Source of the DNA: Candidatus Heimdallarchaeota archaeon
GTDB lineage: Archaea; Asgardarchaeota; Heimdallarchaeia; Heimdallarchaeales; Kariarchaeaceae
Assembly: GCA_015523565.1 (NCBI GenBank)
Contig: WAKA01000121.1
Coordinates: 1-32,965, forward strand
Direction: 5' to 3'
Length of the DNA stretch: 32,965 nucleotides
Positions 1 to 7,505 of this stretch are shown here, one piece after another. The translations under genes were made by a program, and so were the position numbers. The notes beneath the pieces are model-generated. The model was given only the letters and a program-made list of their open reading frames with translations, made no database searches and had not been told where the DNA came from. Position 1 is the stretch's first letter. Each line of letters opens with the position of its first letter.

Positions 1-148
1 GGTCCACGTCAAAGACCCTGTTCTCGGTCGGGTTGGTCTGCGATGCCGTTTGCATGGCCTGCCTTGCGGATGGGGGCACCTGTGCCTCTTGGATCTCAAG
101 CTTCAGGGTGGTTTTTTCACACAACATACATTTTGTTTTAATTGCCAT
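1..148 (-). CDS. Partial small CxxC protein, cut by window edge
   Basis: An open frame starts at an ATG at 148 and runs off the left edge without a stop, giving 49 codons. The N-terminus MAIKTKCMLCEK holds a CxxC pair (C7, C10), as in one half of a zinc knuckle; the other half would lie outside the window. The following stretch is rich in Ala, Gln and Thr and uses strongly GC-ending codons (gtg, ccc, acg, tcg, ccg, gac). This is unlike every other gene here: the first 110 bases are about 61% GC by hand count. An opposite-strand frame at 33-242 covers the same bases but has no recognisable features, so I prefer the minus-strand reading. I do not recognise the family. The compositional break could mean a conserved highly expressed gene, a transferred segment or an assembly join. 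Confidence 0.5.
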   Translation of the reverse strand, partial: MAIKTKCMLCEKTTLKLEIQEAQVPPSARQAMQTASQTNPTENRVFDVD

Positions 149-202
149 TGGTTTAATTTATTTCTTAAAACTTTTGAATTTATCATTTAATTTATATTCC
201 AT

Positions 203-1411
203 TCAATTGATTGAAGATACTTGTATTTTAACTTGTCTATAATTTTCTTCAAAATTCAGGAATAAAGCAAGGAAGCTTCCAGAAACACTTATTAGATACG
301 CAATCAGGAACAGGGTTTGCATTGGGGAATGGTCAATTGTATCATAATAATAGCTTCCAATTATTGGTCCAAGGATTTGACTGATAGCTACTGAAGAATT
401 TCCAAGACCAAGAATTGTTGCTCTATATTTTTCATTGGTAACTTCTGTAATAAGTGCATTCAATGCAGGAAACATTAATCCCAATCCTAATCCTGCGACG
501 ATGGAAGCTACATTAATTAAAAAGAAGGTATCTGCCTTGATCATTATTAAATAAAAGAATGAATTGATGATCCCTCCAATGAAAATCACAGGTTTTCTTC
601 CATACTTATCGGATACACCTCCAAACAATGCCTGTCCAATTGCAACAGTCATTCCATAAACTGCCACAAATAATCCAAAATGTATTGGTTGCAATCCAAG
701 GTTATCATAAATATAAAATGAAAAACCTGGTTCAACTAACATCCACGCGGCAGTGTTAGCAGAATAGACAAACAAGAAAATTACAAAAGAAAAAATTGGT
801 TTGGGAATATTGGAAAAGGTCAATTTTGAAGTTTTATTGTTCATTTTATTATTTTTGCATTCATCCCAAAGTAACCAATGGGCAAGGAATGCCCCTATTA
901 AACCCATTCCACCAGAAAAAATAAATGGAACTGTAAACGAGGGTACCAACACATAAATTGCACCCCCAATCAATGGTCCAATGACGATTCCAATGGAATT
1001 ACCAGCAGAAACCACACCTATTGCCTTTGCTCTATCATTTTCTAGACTCAATTCTGATGTCAAGGCTATTGATGTTGGAATAATTCCTGCAGAAATCCCT
1101 CCTTCAATTGCCCTAATAATTACCAAGTCTGTAATCGTATTGGCAAAGATGAAAAGGAAATTTGAAAATGCAAAACCAATCAGACTCACAATAATAACTA
1201 GTTTTTTACCATATCGATCTGCAATCCTTCCTGCAATTGGTGAAGCCAAGCTTGCTGAAAATGCCCAAGTTGCACTGATTATCCCCAATTCCTTGACACC
1301 TCCGCCAAAGGTCTCCAAAAATTTTGGAAATATTGGGAAAATGATCCCAAAACCAGTCATTACTGTCATGGTGATAAAGGAGAGGAAATAAACTTGACTT
1401 GAATGTTTCAT
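203..1411 (-). CDS. MFS transporter, DHA1 drug-efflux type
   Basis: This 402-residue membrane protein has about twelve hydrophobic segments, the usual size for the major facilitator superfamily. The signature motif A appears after TM2 as GRIADRYGKK and again in the second half as GGVSDKYGRK, showing the internal 6+6 duplication. A motif C-like Gly/Pro stretch (GNSIGIVIGPLIGG) lies in TM5, which is typical of proton-coupled antiporters in the DHA1/TetA group. It probably exports small hydrophobic compounds; the substrate cannot be read from sequence. Its ATG is 6 bases after the stop of the MIT/longin-like gene at 1418, so the two are very likely co-transcribed. The 54 bases beyond its stop are AT-rich and separate it from the next minus-strand gene. 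Confidence 0.9.
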   Translation of the reverse strand: MKHSSQVYFLSFITMTVMTGFGIIFPIFPKFLETFGGGVKELGIISATWAFSASLASPIAGRIADRYGKKLVIIVSLIGFAFSNFLFIFANTITDLVIIRAIEGGISAGIIPTSIALTSELSLENDRAKAIGVVSAGNSIGIVIGPLIGGAIYVLVPSFTVPFIFSGGMGLIGAFLAHWLLWDECKNNKMNNKTSKLTFSNIPKPIFSFVIFLFVYSANTAAWMLVEPGFSFYIYDNLGLQPIHFGLFVAVYGMTVAIGQALFGGVSDKYGRKPVIFIGGIINSFFYLIMIKADTFFLINVASIVAGLGLGLMFPALNALITEVTNEKYRATILGLGNSSVAISQILGPIIGSYYYDTIDHSPMQTLFLIAYLISVSGSFLALFLNFEENYRQVKIQVSSIN

Positions 1412-1417
1412 GTCTAT

Positions 1418-2233
1418 TCAGTTAACCTGCATCTTTTTGATTTTATTAATAACTTGTTCTCTGAAGTCAATCATCATGGAAACTATGTGTTCATTTATTT
1501 CAATCATTTGTCCTGTTTTCTTTGCTTTTTCTATGTTGTCTGAATAATGAAACACTAAATTCTTGAGAAGATTGATAATTGGTTGATCAATTGCATCAGC
1601 ATCACCATCACCCAATGCAGTAAAAATCAGACCATTATAATCTTTAACATAAAGAAATTCATTTTCAAGTTCTATCTTTCTGACTTTATTGTTCAATGCC
1701 TCTTCCATTATTGAAAAAATTGCAGTAATGGCTCCTGAAAGAAGAACCTCATTCATCTTGCTGAATGCAAGTTCTGGGGTCTTGGAATAGTCAACAGTAT
1801 AATCAAATGTCAAGATTGGAGAACCAGATGCGCTTAATATTAATATATAGTTTAATTTTGGAATATGTGGACTTATGTTTTCGTTTTCTTTTGAAACAAT
1901 TTCTTTTGGCTCCTGAATAGTGGCTGTTTGAACATTTGATTGATTGGGGGGCAGAGGTAGATCAACTTCATTTACATCTTGCGGCATGCTTGACAGGACT
2001 GGTGTTTTGATTGGTTCCCCAGAAATCTTTGATTTCATTTTACGAGCATGGTCAATAAGCATTTTTGCAATATTTTTCAATCGTTCAGTATCTTCCATTG
2101 AAATTGATTCTTTCGCTAATTCAACTGCATAAGTTGCTGCATCAAGATAGCATTCTTTTGCTTTTTTGAAATTTCCATTTTGTTCGCATTTGCGACCTTC
2201 ACGAAAGACCTGAACGACCAGATCAAGATCCAC
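1418..2233 (-). CDS. MIT-like domain joined to longin/roadblock-like domain
   Basis: This 271-residue soluble protein starts at GTG; an in-frame TGA two codons upstream rules out an earlier start. Residues 1-75 look like an MIT three-helix bundle: a first helix, then NGNFKKAKECYLDAATYA (matching the gny-eAl-lY pattern), and a third helix ending in HARKMKSKI, where eukaryotic MIT domains have RAe-lK. Residues 76-125 are a Pro/Gln/Glu-rich linker. Residues 126-271 begin with LNYILILSASGSPILTFDY, a strand-turn-strand that opens many longin and roadblock folds. Then come a long helix (SGAITAIFSIMEEAL), further strands and terminal helices. MIT domains bind ESCRT-III tails, and longin/roadblock domains bind small GTPases. 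A trafficking or membrane-remodelling adaptor is an inference. It is the first gene of an operon with an MFS transporter. A plain helical-repeat N-terminus is the main alternative. Confidence 0.55.
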   Translation of the reverse strand: MDLDLVVQVFREGRKCEQNGNFKKAKECYLDAATYAVELAKESISMEDTERLKNIAKMLIDHARKMKSKISGEPIKTPVLSSMPQDVNEVDLPLPPNQSNVQTATIQEPKEIVSKENENISPHIPKLNYILILSASGSPILTFDYTVDYSKTPELAFSKMNEVLLSGAITAIFSIMEEALNNKVRKIELENEFLYVKDYNGLIFTALGDGDADAIDQPIINLLKNLVFHYSDNIEKAKKTGQMIEINEHIVSMMIDFREQVINKIKKMQVN

Positions 2234-2369
2234 AGTTCATCACTACCAAACCTACTAAGTTATCTAATTTAGTGATTAAAAAAAATTATGACCTGTCTTA
2301 TCCAATTTAACATTTTTTAGTGGAGATTAGATTTGTTTTCTCCCACAATTTATGGTTTGCAAGACAATA

Positions 2370-2377
2370 TTTTTTAA
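2370..2377 (+). promoter_or_regulatory. TATA box for the EamA transporter
   Basis: The run TTTTTTAA is centred about 26 bases before the ATG at 2400. This is the spacing expected of an archaeal TATA box for a leaderless transcript. No ribosome binding site precedes the ATG. Confidence 0.45.
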
Positions 2378-2399
2378 GGAAAGAATTTCATCCTAGGAA

Positions 2400-3344
2400 A
2401 TGACGATTTCAAAATCTGTTGCCTATTTTTTCATGGCAATTGCCGTTATTGGCTGGGGATTTTCCACCATTTTTATCGAAAATGGTCTTATTTACTCTTC
2501 ACCCATTTGGTTTTTGGCATGGAGGTTTTTAATTGCAACAATTCTGTTGGCAGGACCGATTCTTTACTACAAAAAATTGCAGGTCAAGAGATTGATTAAG
2601 TCCAAATGGGTTTTGGCAATTAGTGTTTCTGAATCTTTCGGTCTAATGTTCCAATATTTTGGACAAAACTTAGGTGCATCACCTGCCATTTCAGCTTTGA
2701 TTTCATTGAGTTTTCTCATAATTGTACCATTTCTGTCCATGAAAATTTTAAATGAAAAAATTTATCCATTTCACATCATTGCCATTGGTTTTGGTTTCAT
2801 AGGCGTATTGGCAATTCAAACAGATTTTGATTTCTCAAACTTCAATCCCTTGAATGAATCACAATTTGCAGTTACCTTGCTAGTTTTCTCAGCAATATCC
2901 TATGCATTCTATGTTGTTCTAACTTCAAAGTATAGTACACAAGTCAATACGGATGTAGACATCATATCATTGTTTTTCACAGTTCTTGTTGAAATAACAG
3001 CCATTTCATTTGTTTTTGGATTCATATTTGAGCCAAACACAATAGTTCCCCAATCTGAAGGCTGGATTTGGATATTGGCATTAAGCCTTATATCAACAAT
3101 ATTCGCGTTTTTTGGATATTTCAAGGCACTTTCTGTCATTTCTGCAAATGAGGCAAGTGTTCTATTGTTGCTTCAGGTGCTTATCCCCCTTTTATTTGAA
3201 TTAATTGTAAAACAAATCTCTTATTCTTTCACAAAATGGCTTGGAATTGCACTTGTCATTACCGCAATGGTTGTTGTTGTTTTTGGTTCTTCAAAACTGC
3301 ATATCAAAGAAGTTGAATCTGATAGGGTTTCTCTGTCTCATTGA
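2400..3344 (+). CDS. EamA/DMT-family transporter
   Basis: This 314-residue protein is almost wholly hydrophobic, with ten predicted membrane helices arranged as two repeats of five, the normal build of EamA (RhaT/YdcZ-like) drug/metabolite transporters. The first repeat opens with a GWGFSTIF segment and the helix-3/4 region reads LGASPAISALISL; the second repeat has the matching LSVISANEASVLLLLQ near its end. Conserved small residues and prolines at helix ends (PFLSMKILNEKI) fit the family. It exports or imports small metabolites such as amino acids or nucleosides, but the substrate cannot be assigned. Its last 41 bases overlap the 3' end of cofH on the other strand. The final 15 or so residues are polar and cytoplasmic. 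Confidence 0.88.
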   Translation: MTISKSVAYFFMAIAVIGWGFSTIFIENGLIYSSPIWFLAWRFLIATILLAGPILYYKKLQVKRLIKSKWVLAISVSESFGLMFQYFGQNLGASPAISALISLSFLIIVPFLSMKILNEKIYPFHIIAIGFGFIGVLAIQTDFDFSNFNPLNESQFAVTLLVFSAISYAFYVVLTSKYSTQVNTDVDIISLFFTVLVEITAISFVFGFIFEPNTIVPQSEGWIWILALSLISTIFAFFGYFKALSVISANEASVLLLLQVLIPLLFELIVKQISYSFTKWLGIALVITAMVVVVFGSSKLHIKEVESDRVSLSH

Positions 3345-4419
3345 AAATTTCCAGAATATTGTAGAATGTATCTCTTCTTGCAGGAATTCTGTTTGCATCC
3401 AAAATAAACCTTATGAATTCATTTTCTGATTGATAGACACCATGGGTTGCTCCAGCAAATCTTGAAATCCGTTCTTCGAACAATGTTCCACCAAGATCAT
3501 TTACCCCCGCGACAAGTGCAAGTGTTGCAAATTTCATGCCTGTCTTTACCCAAGAGGATTGCAAATTTGGAATGACATCTCCCAAATAGATTCTAGAGGC
3601 TGAAAGCAAAGCCATATCCTCCATCCCTGTTGATCCCGCTCTTGCTTTCCCTATCCTGTAAATCTGTGTATTGTAATGAATGAAAGGCAAGGGTATGAAT
3701 TCAGTGAAACCTTTTGTTTCCTCTTGTATTCCCCTAATTATCTGTATATGTTCTGCAATATCCTCTACAGTTTCAATATGTCCATACATTACTGTTGCAG
3801 TACTCCTTAACCCTTTTGAATGTGCTATTTTGACAACTTCTATCCATTCATCAACTGTCATTTTGTTTGGACATAGGACGTCTCTTACCCTTTGAACCAA
3901 AATTTCCGCCGCGGTGCCGCACAATGTTTTCAATCCTGCACTTTTGAGTTCATCAATAATCGTATCGTATTCTTGATCCTCCTTTTTAGCCAAATGATAT
4001 ATCTCAAATGGGGAAAAAGCATGGATATGTACGTTGGGGGCATTTGCACTAAATGTTTTCAATACTGACTTATAGTGCTCCAAATCTGACTTTGGATCTA
4101 TTCCTGCGGTTGAACAAATTTCACTGACCTTCCTTTGTTGTGCAAGTAACGCCTGTTTCTCAAGTTCCTCTTGTGACATCCGATATGCATGAGATGAACC
4201 TTCATGGGCCGCAAAAGCACAAAACTTGCATCCCACATAGCAAATATTGCTGAAGTTTATATTTTGGTTTCTGATGAATGTAACAATGTCACCAACTTGG
4301 TCTTCTCTTGTTTGATCTGCCAAAGCCATCTGTGAAAGAAGTGCGCGTCCCCTTTTTTTTAGCATGTTAACAAGTTCGTTTTGGTGATCTGACCTATAGT
4401 ATTCAGGTCTGCTGACCAT
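3304..4419 (-). CDS. cofH: FO synthase subunit 2, radical SAM (CofH)
   Basis: CofH condenses 5-amino-6-ribitylaminouracil with a tyrosine-derived radical. With CofG it makes the deazaflavin FO, the chromophore of coenzyme F420. The 371-residue protein has the radical SAM cluster site CYVGCKFC (CxxxCxxC) after the family-typical NINFSNI. Family blocks follow in order: HIHAFSPFEI, GTAAEIL, MYGHIET, TEFIPLPFIH, SSWVKTG and NDLGGTLFEE. The usual QGG-hP block reads STAGIDP, a mild departure. The related MqnE and MqnC enzymes share the CxxxCxxC site, but the C-terminal pattern (RFAGATHG) fits CofH better. No cofG is present here. The ATG at 4419 has a TATA-like box 26 bases upstream. The 3' end overlaps the EamA gene. 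Confidence 0.85.
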   Translation of the reverse strand: MVSRPEYYRSDHQNELVNMLKKRGRALLSQMALADQTREDQVGDIVTFIRNQNINFSNICYVGCKFCAFAAHEGSSHAYRMSQEELEKQALLAQQRKVSEICSTAGIDPKSDLEHYKSVLKTFSANAPNVHIHAFSPFEIYHLAKKEDQEYDTIIDELKSAGLKTLCGTAAEILVQRVRDVLCPNKMTVDEWIEVVKIAHSKGLRSTATVMYGHIETVEDIAEHIQIIRGIQEETKGFTEFIPLPFIHYNTQIYRIGKARAGSTGMEDMALLSASRIYLGDVIPNLQSSWVKTGMKFATLALVAGVNDLGGTLFEERISRFAGATHGVYQSENEFIRFILDANRIPARRDTFYNILEIFNETEKPYQIQLL

Positions 4420-4440
4420 AAATTGCTCTCTGAAGGTATG

Positions 4441-4450
4441 ATTTTAAGCA
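4441..4450 (-). promoter_or_regulatory. TATA box for cofH
   Basis: On the minus strand this reads TGCTTAAAAT, centred about 26 bases ahead of the cofH ATG at 4419, consistent with a leaderless archaeal promoter. Confidence 0.4.
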
Positions 4451-4482
4451 TTTATCTTGAAGTAAACATAATTGGCGAATAA

Positions 4483-4537
4483 GGCCAGTGACTCACGGGC
4501 ATTCATTGAATAAACTCATGCCGCTTAAGAACTGGCC
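4483..4537. repeat. Nested inverted repeat in divergent intergenic region
   Basis: GGCCAGT at 4483-4489 is the exact reverse complement of ACTGGCC at 4531-4537. Inside it, GGCAT (4498-4502) pairs with ATGCC (4518-4522). Together they form an outer 7-bp stem, internal loops and an inner 5-bp stem over 55 bases. The element lies in the 235-base gap between the divergent cofH and degV starts, outside the cofH promoter. It is more GC-rich than the surrounding DNA. It could be a structured RNA, an operator or a remnant of a mobile element. It lacks a tRNA-like layout. Confidence 0.45.
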
Positions 4538-4654
4538 ATCACAATATTTCATTTTATCAAATAAAAACATTGATACCAAAATGATCACAGGTAAAGAGCA
4601 TTATCAGAAAAAATTAACAGCAATTCTTTAATTGATAACTTCTTCAGTTTCTAT

Positions 4655-5515
4655 ATGGATACTTCCAATATTGGAATCTTAATTGACTCTGCCTTGGATC
4701 TGGATAAAAACTTCAGGTCGAGAAAGAATGTAAGAGTGGTTCCAGTTTATGTCAATTTTGGAGAAAAGTCATATAAGGACAGGGTAGACATTTCAATAGG
4801 GAAATTTTTTGAAATGATAGAGACGAGTAAGGAATGGCCAACCACAAGCCAACCACCACCTTCCGATTTCTATGAGGCTTATGCTGAACTTGCCAAAGAA
4901 ACAAAAACAATCTATTCATTCCATATTTCAAGTAAACTTTCTGGGACAATTCAATCTGCCCAAATTGCCAGTAAACAATTCATGGAAGACAATCCCGATG
5001 TGAAAATCAAGATTATCGATACAAAATCTCTTTCAATCGGTGGTCAGGTCGTCATAGAGAAATTCCTCCAATTTTATAGCCAATCAAAGTCTGAAGAAGA
5101 AGTTTGGGAACCCTTGCAAAAATTCATCGATACATTCAAGGTCTACATTGCCCTCTACACATTGGAATATCTTGTAAAAGGTGGTCGTCTTAAAAAATCG
5201 AGGTCTTTTATTGCCAATCTATTCAATTATAAGCCATTGTTGATTTTGGATGATGGTGAGTTGAAACCTTATAAAAAAGCAAGAGGGTATGACAAGATTG
5301 TGAAGTTGGGGGTTGAAGAAGCTTTTTCAGGGAGAAAAAAGGATGACAAATTCAAATTTGTGATTGCAGTTGTTCAGGATCATCAGTTTGCCAAACAACT
5401 ATTGCATGAACTGAATGAACAATATCCGAATGCAACAGGATCAATCATGACAATAGGTCCCGCTCTTTCTGTACATGCTGGACCTCGTGCAGTCTGTACC
5501 ATGACATATGACTAG
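4655..5515 (+). CDS. DegV family lipid-binding protein
   Basis: DegV proteins bind one fatty acid between two alpha/beta domains; bacterial FakB members hand fatty acids to a kinase. This 286-residue protein has the usual length. It opens with IGILIDSALDLD, where family members carry an (S/D)S-DL motif, and continues with VVPVYVNFGEKSYKDRVDI. The lipid-contacting stretches are PTTSQPPPSDF and SSKLSGTIQSA, both highly typical. The IIDTKSLSIGG block follows, and the C-terminal domain has EYLVKGGRLKKS and a GPALSVHAGP end motif. The physiological ligand in an ether-lipid archaeon is unknown. It starts at ATG 4655, with a TTTAATTG box about 25 bases upstream. Its stop codon overlaps that of the convergent cbs gene by 4 bases (CTAG). 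Confidence 0.9.
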   Translation: MDTSNIGILIDSALDLDKNFRSRKNVRVVPVYVNFGEKSYKDRVDISIGKFFEMIETSKEWPTTSQPPPSDFYEAYAELAKETKTIYSFHISSKLSGTIQSAQIASKQFMEDNPDVKIKIIDTKSLSIGGQVVIEKFLQFYSQSKSEEEVWEPLQKFIDTFKVYIALYTLEYLVKGGRLKKSRSFIANLFNYKPLLILDDGELKPYKKARGYDKIVKLGVEEAFSGRKKDDKFKFVIAVVQDHQFAKQLLHELNEQYPNATGSIMTIGPALSVHAGPRAVCTMTYD

Positions 5516-6879
5516 AAATTAAAATTATCAATTATATCCTTCAAAGTTATGACTCCTATTTCCTCATTTTCCTCACTTTTGACCACTACAATTCCTGCAA
5601 TCAAAACCTTTTGTTTCAGGGTTACCAATGTCTCATTCACTGAAATATAAGGTACGTTTTTTAAGGGTAATTCTGAAATCTGCATTTCATAGGCATCATC
5701 GGGTCTTTCAATTAACATCTTAAAAACATCCCTTCTATCCAGAGCAAAGTAATGATTGTCATACTTCACTAAAATCTGTGTAATTGTATCGAATTTTCTG
5801 AATTTTGAAAGGGCATCACTGAGTTTATCAGTCAGATGAATTGTGATTGGTCTTGCCAAAACTGGTGATTTACTGTCTAATATTTCCTTTATCGTTTTTG
5901 GGGGTGGAAGGAAACCATTTTGCCTCATCCATGTATCTGAAAAAACCTTCGTCAAGTATCTTTCTCCTGTATCTGGCAAGACAACTACAACAAAGGATCC
6001 TGGAGGTAGTTTGTCTTGGATTTTTGTGATACCTGCCACTGCCAATCCACTAGAACCGCCAACCATTAACCCCTCCTCTTTCGCAAGTTTTCTGGTCCAT
6101 TCAAATGCCTCTTGGTCTGATACCTTGACAAATTCATCAATCACCTCAAAATGTACGTTACTAGGGATGATATCCTCTCCTACCCCCTCTACCTTGTAAC
6201 TTTTTGCCTCAACATCTGTATTCTGGTATTTATGGTAATGTGCCAAGATGGATCCAATTGGATCGACGGCAATAACCTTTATGCTTGGATTCTTTTCCTT
6301 AAGAAATTTTCCAGTTCCACTAATGGTTCCTCCTGTTCCAACTCCTGCTACAAAATGTGTGATCTTTCCATCTGTTTGTTCCCATATCTCAGGACCAGTC
6401 TGCAAGTAATGAGCTTTGGCATTGTTTTCATTCCAATATTGCCTTGCATAAAAACTTCCTGGGATTTCCTTGGCTAATTTTTCTGCAATAGAATAATACG
6501 ATTGCGGGTCATCAGGCTCAACTTCTGTAGGAGTTACTATAACTTCACATCCAATGGCTTTCAATAAGTTAATCTTTTGTGGACTCATTTTGTCAGGCAT
6601 AACCAAAATAACTCGATATCCCTTAACAATACCAACCAATGCCAAAGCTAGTCCAGTATTGCCTGATGTTGCTTCAATTATGGTTCCACCAGGCTTTAGC
6701 AATCCTTCCCTTTCTGCCGCCTCTATCATGGGCAAGGCAATTCTGTCCTTGCTGGAATGACCTGGATTGAAAAATTCAACTTTCGCATAAACCTGGACAT
6801 TTTCATTTGATAACGTTCGCAATTTTACCAATGGTGTATTGCCGATTGTTTCTACAATATTTTCATAAACCTCTTTCAC
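5512..6879 (-). CDS. cbs: Cystathionine beta-synthase-like PLP enzyme with CBS pair
   Basis: This PLP enzyme of the cysteine synthase/cystathionine beta-synthase fold condenses serine (or O-acetylserine) with homocysteine or sulfide. Residues 1-325 form the catalytic domain. K44 in GHSSKDR is the PLP lysine, TSGNTGLAL binds the substrate carboxylate, GTGGTISGTG holds the PLP phosphate, and GSSGLA follows. Residues about 335-455 contain two CBS domains, as in eukaryotic and some archaeal cystathionine beta-synthases, so an adenosyl ligand may regulate it. The N-terminal heme-binding segment of the human enzyme is absent. The start is a GTG at 6879, since no in-frame ATG lies nearby. A cysteine synthase role cannot be excluded. 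No other sulfur-metabolism gene adjoins it. Confidence 0.85.
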   Translation of the reverse strand: MKEVYENIVETIGNTPLVKLRTLSNENVQVYAKVEFFNPGHSSKDRIALPMIEAAEREGLLKPGGTIIEATSGNTGLALALVGIVKGYRVILVMPDKMSPQKINLLKAIGCEVIVTPTEVEPDDPQSYYSIAEKLAKEIPGSFYARQYWNENNAKAHYLQTGPEIWEQTDGKITHFVAGVGTGGTISGTGKFLKEKNPSIKVIAVDPIGSILAHYHKYQNTDVEAKSYKVEGVGEDIIPSNVHFEVIDEFVKVSDQEAFEWTRKLAKEEGLMVGGSSGLAVAGITKIQDKLPPGSFVVVVLPDTGERYLTKVFSDTWMRQNGFLPPPKTIKEILDSKSPVLARPITIHLTDKLSDALSKFRKFDTITQILVKYDNHYFALDRRDVFKMLIERPDDAYEMQISELPLKNVPYISVNETLVTLKQKVLIAGIVVVKSEENEEIGVITLKDIIDNFNF

Positions 6880-6933
6880 ATGAGTTCTTCAATTATAGCA
6901 TTAATAATTTATTGCTTAATCGCAACTTTCTTC

Positions 6934-7443
6934 TTACTGCCTTAACTTATTGTGGATCACAAAAGCATTGATCAACGTAATTGTATATGTAAAAATTCCT
7001 ATGCCAAGATGGGCAGTGACAATAAGGGGATGCAATTTATATAAGACAGTCAATCCACCGAAAACAGATTGGAGAATTACCAAGATCACAAAAAGATAAA
7101 TGACAAGCTTCACTTCAGGAAACTCGTCCTTGTTTTTCAACGCAATTACAAACAAATGCAGGATCAATGAAATCACGATTAATGCAACAAGCCTATGCGT
7201 AAACTCAGACCACAGCCCCCAATTAAATGTAGCCAATGATTTCTCATTTCCAATGAACCAGTATTCTGCAGATGGAATTAATGACCCATAACAAAGTGGC
7301 CAGTCTGGACAAGCCAAACCTGCCCCTATGGATTTGACATAGCCCCCAAGAACCATCAATAAATACACTCCAACAACAAGAGCATAGGATTCTACTTTAT
7401 ATGTTTGAAGACTGTAAAAAAAAGGACTTTTCTCTTCTTTCAT
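6934..7443 (-). CDS. ctaA: Half-size heme A synthase (CtaA/COX15)
   Basis: Heme A synthase oxidises the C8 methyl of heme O to make heme A for terminal cytochrome oxidases. This 169-residue protein has four membrane helices. It corresponds to one half of the eight-helix bacterial enzyme, the compact architecture known from archaea such as Aeropyrum. The family hallmark GAGLACPDWPLCYG is intact, with the extracellular cysteine pair C45 and C51. Heme-binding histidines are offered by EFTHRL and by HPLIVTAHLG. I chose the ATG at 7443 over a TTG at 7452, because a TATA box lies 25 bases upstream of the ATG. No oxidase subunit or heme O synthase is nearby, so its partners must be encoded elsewhere. 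It implies aerobic respiration. Confidence 0.88.
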   Translation of the reverse strand: MKEEKSPFFYSLQTYKVESYALVVGVYLLMVLGGYVKSIGAGLACPDWPLCYGSLIPSAEYWFIGNEKSLATFNWGLWSEFTHRLVALIVISLILHLFVIALKNKDEFPEVKLVIYLFVILVILQSVFGGLTVLYKLHPLIVTAHLGIGIFTYTITLINAFVIHNKLRQ

Positions 7444-7463
7444 TTGGCTCAAGAACAGCCTAA

Positions 7464-7472
7464 ATTTATATC
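7464..7472 (-). promoter_or_regulatory. TATA box for ctaA
   Basis: The minus strand reads GATATAAAT, centred about 25 bases upstream of the ATG at 7443. It supports that start over the TTG at 7452. Confidence 0.45.
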
Positions 7473-7505
7473 TTTAAAGCAAATTGATAATGCCCAACAA
7501 AAATT

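Noticed and set aside
33..242. Plus-strand open frame at the left edge
   Set aside because: It has no protein-like features and crosses the AT-rich intergenic gap. The minus-strand frame starting at 148 has a sensible start and a CxxC motif.
981..1391. 136-codon plus-strand frame inside the MFS gene
   Set aside because: It is the antisense shadow of a well-defined transporter.
4420..4654. Possible tRNA in the cofH-degV gap, prompted by the GC-rich hairpin
   Set aside because: The element is 55 bases and has no TpsiC-like GTTCRA block, no anticodon arm and no acceptor end.
5843..6199. 118-codon plus-strand frame inside cbs
   Set aside because: Antisense to conserved PLP-enzyme coding sequence, with no features of its own.
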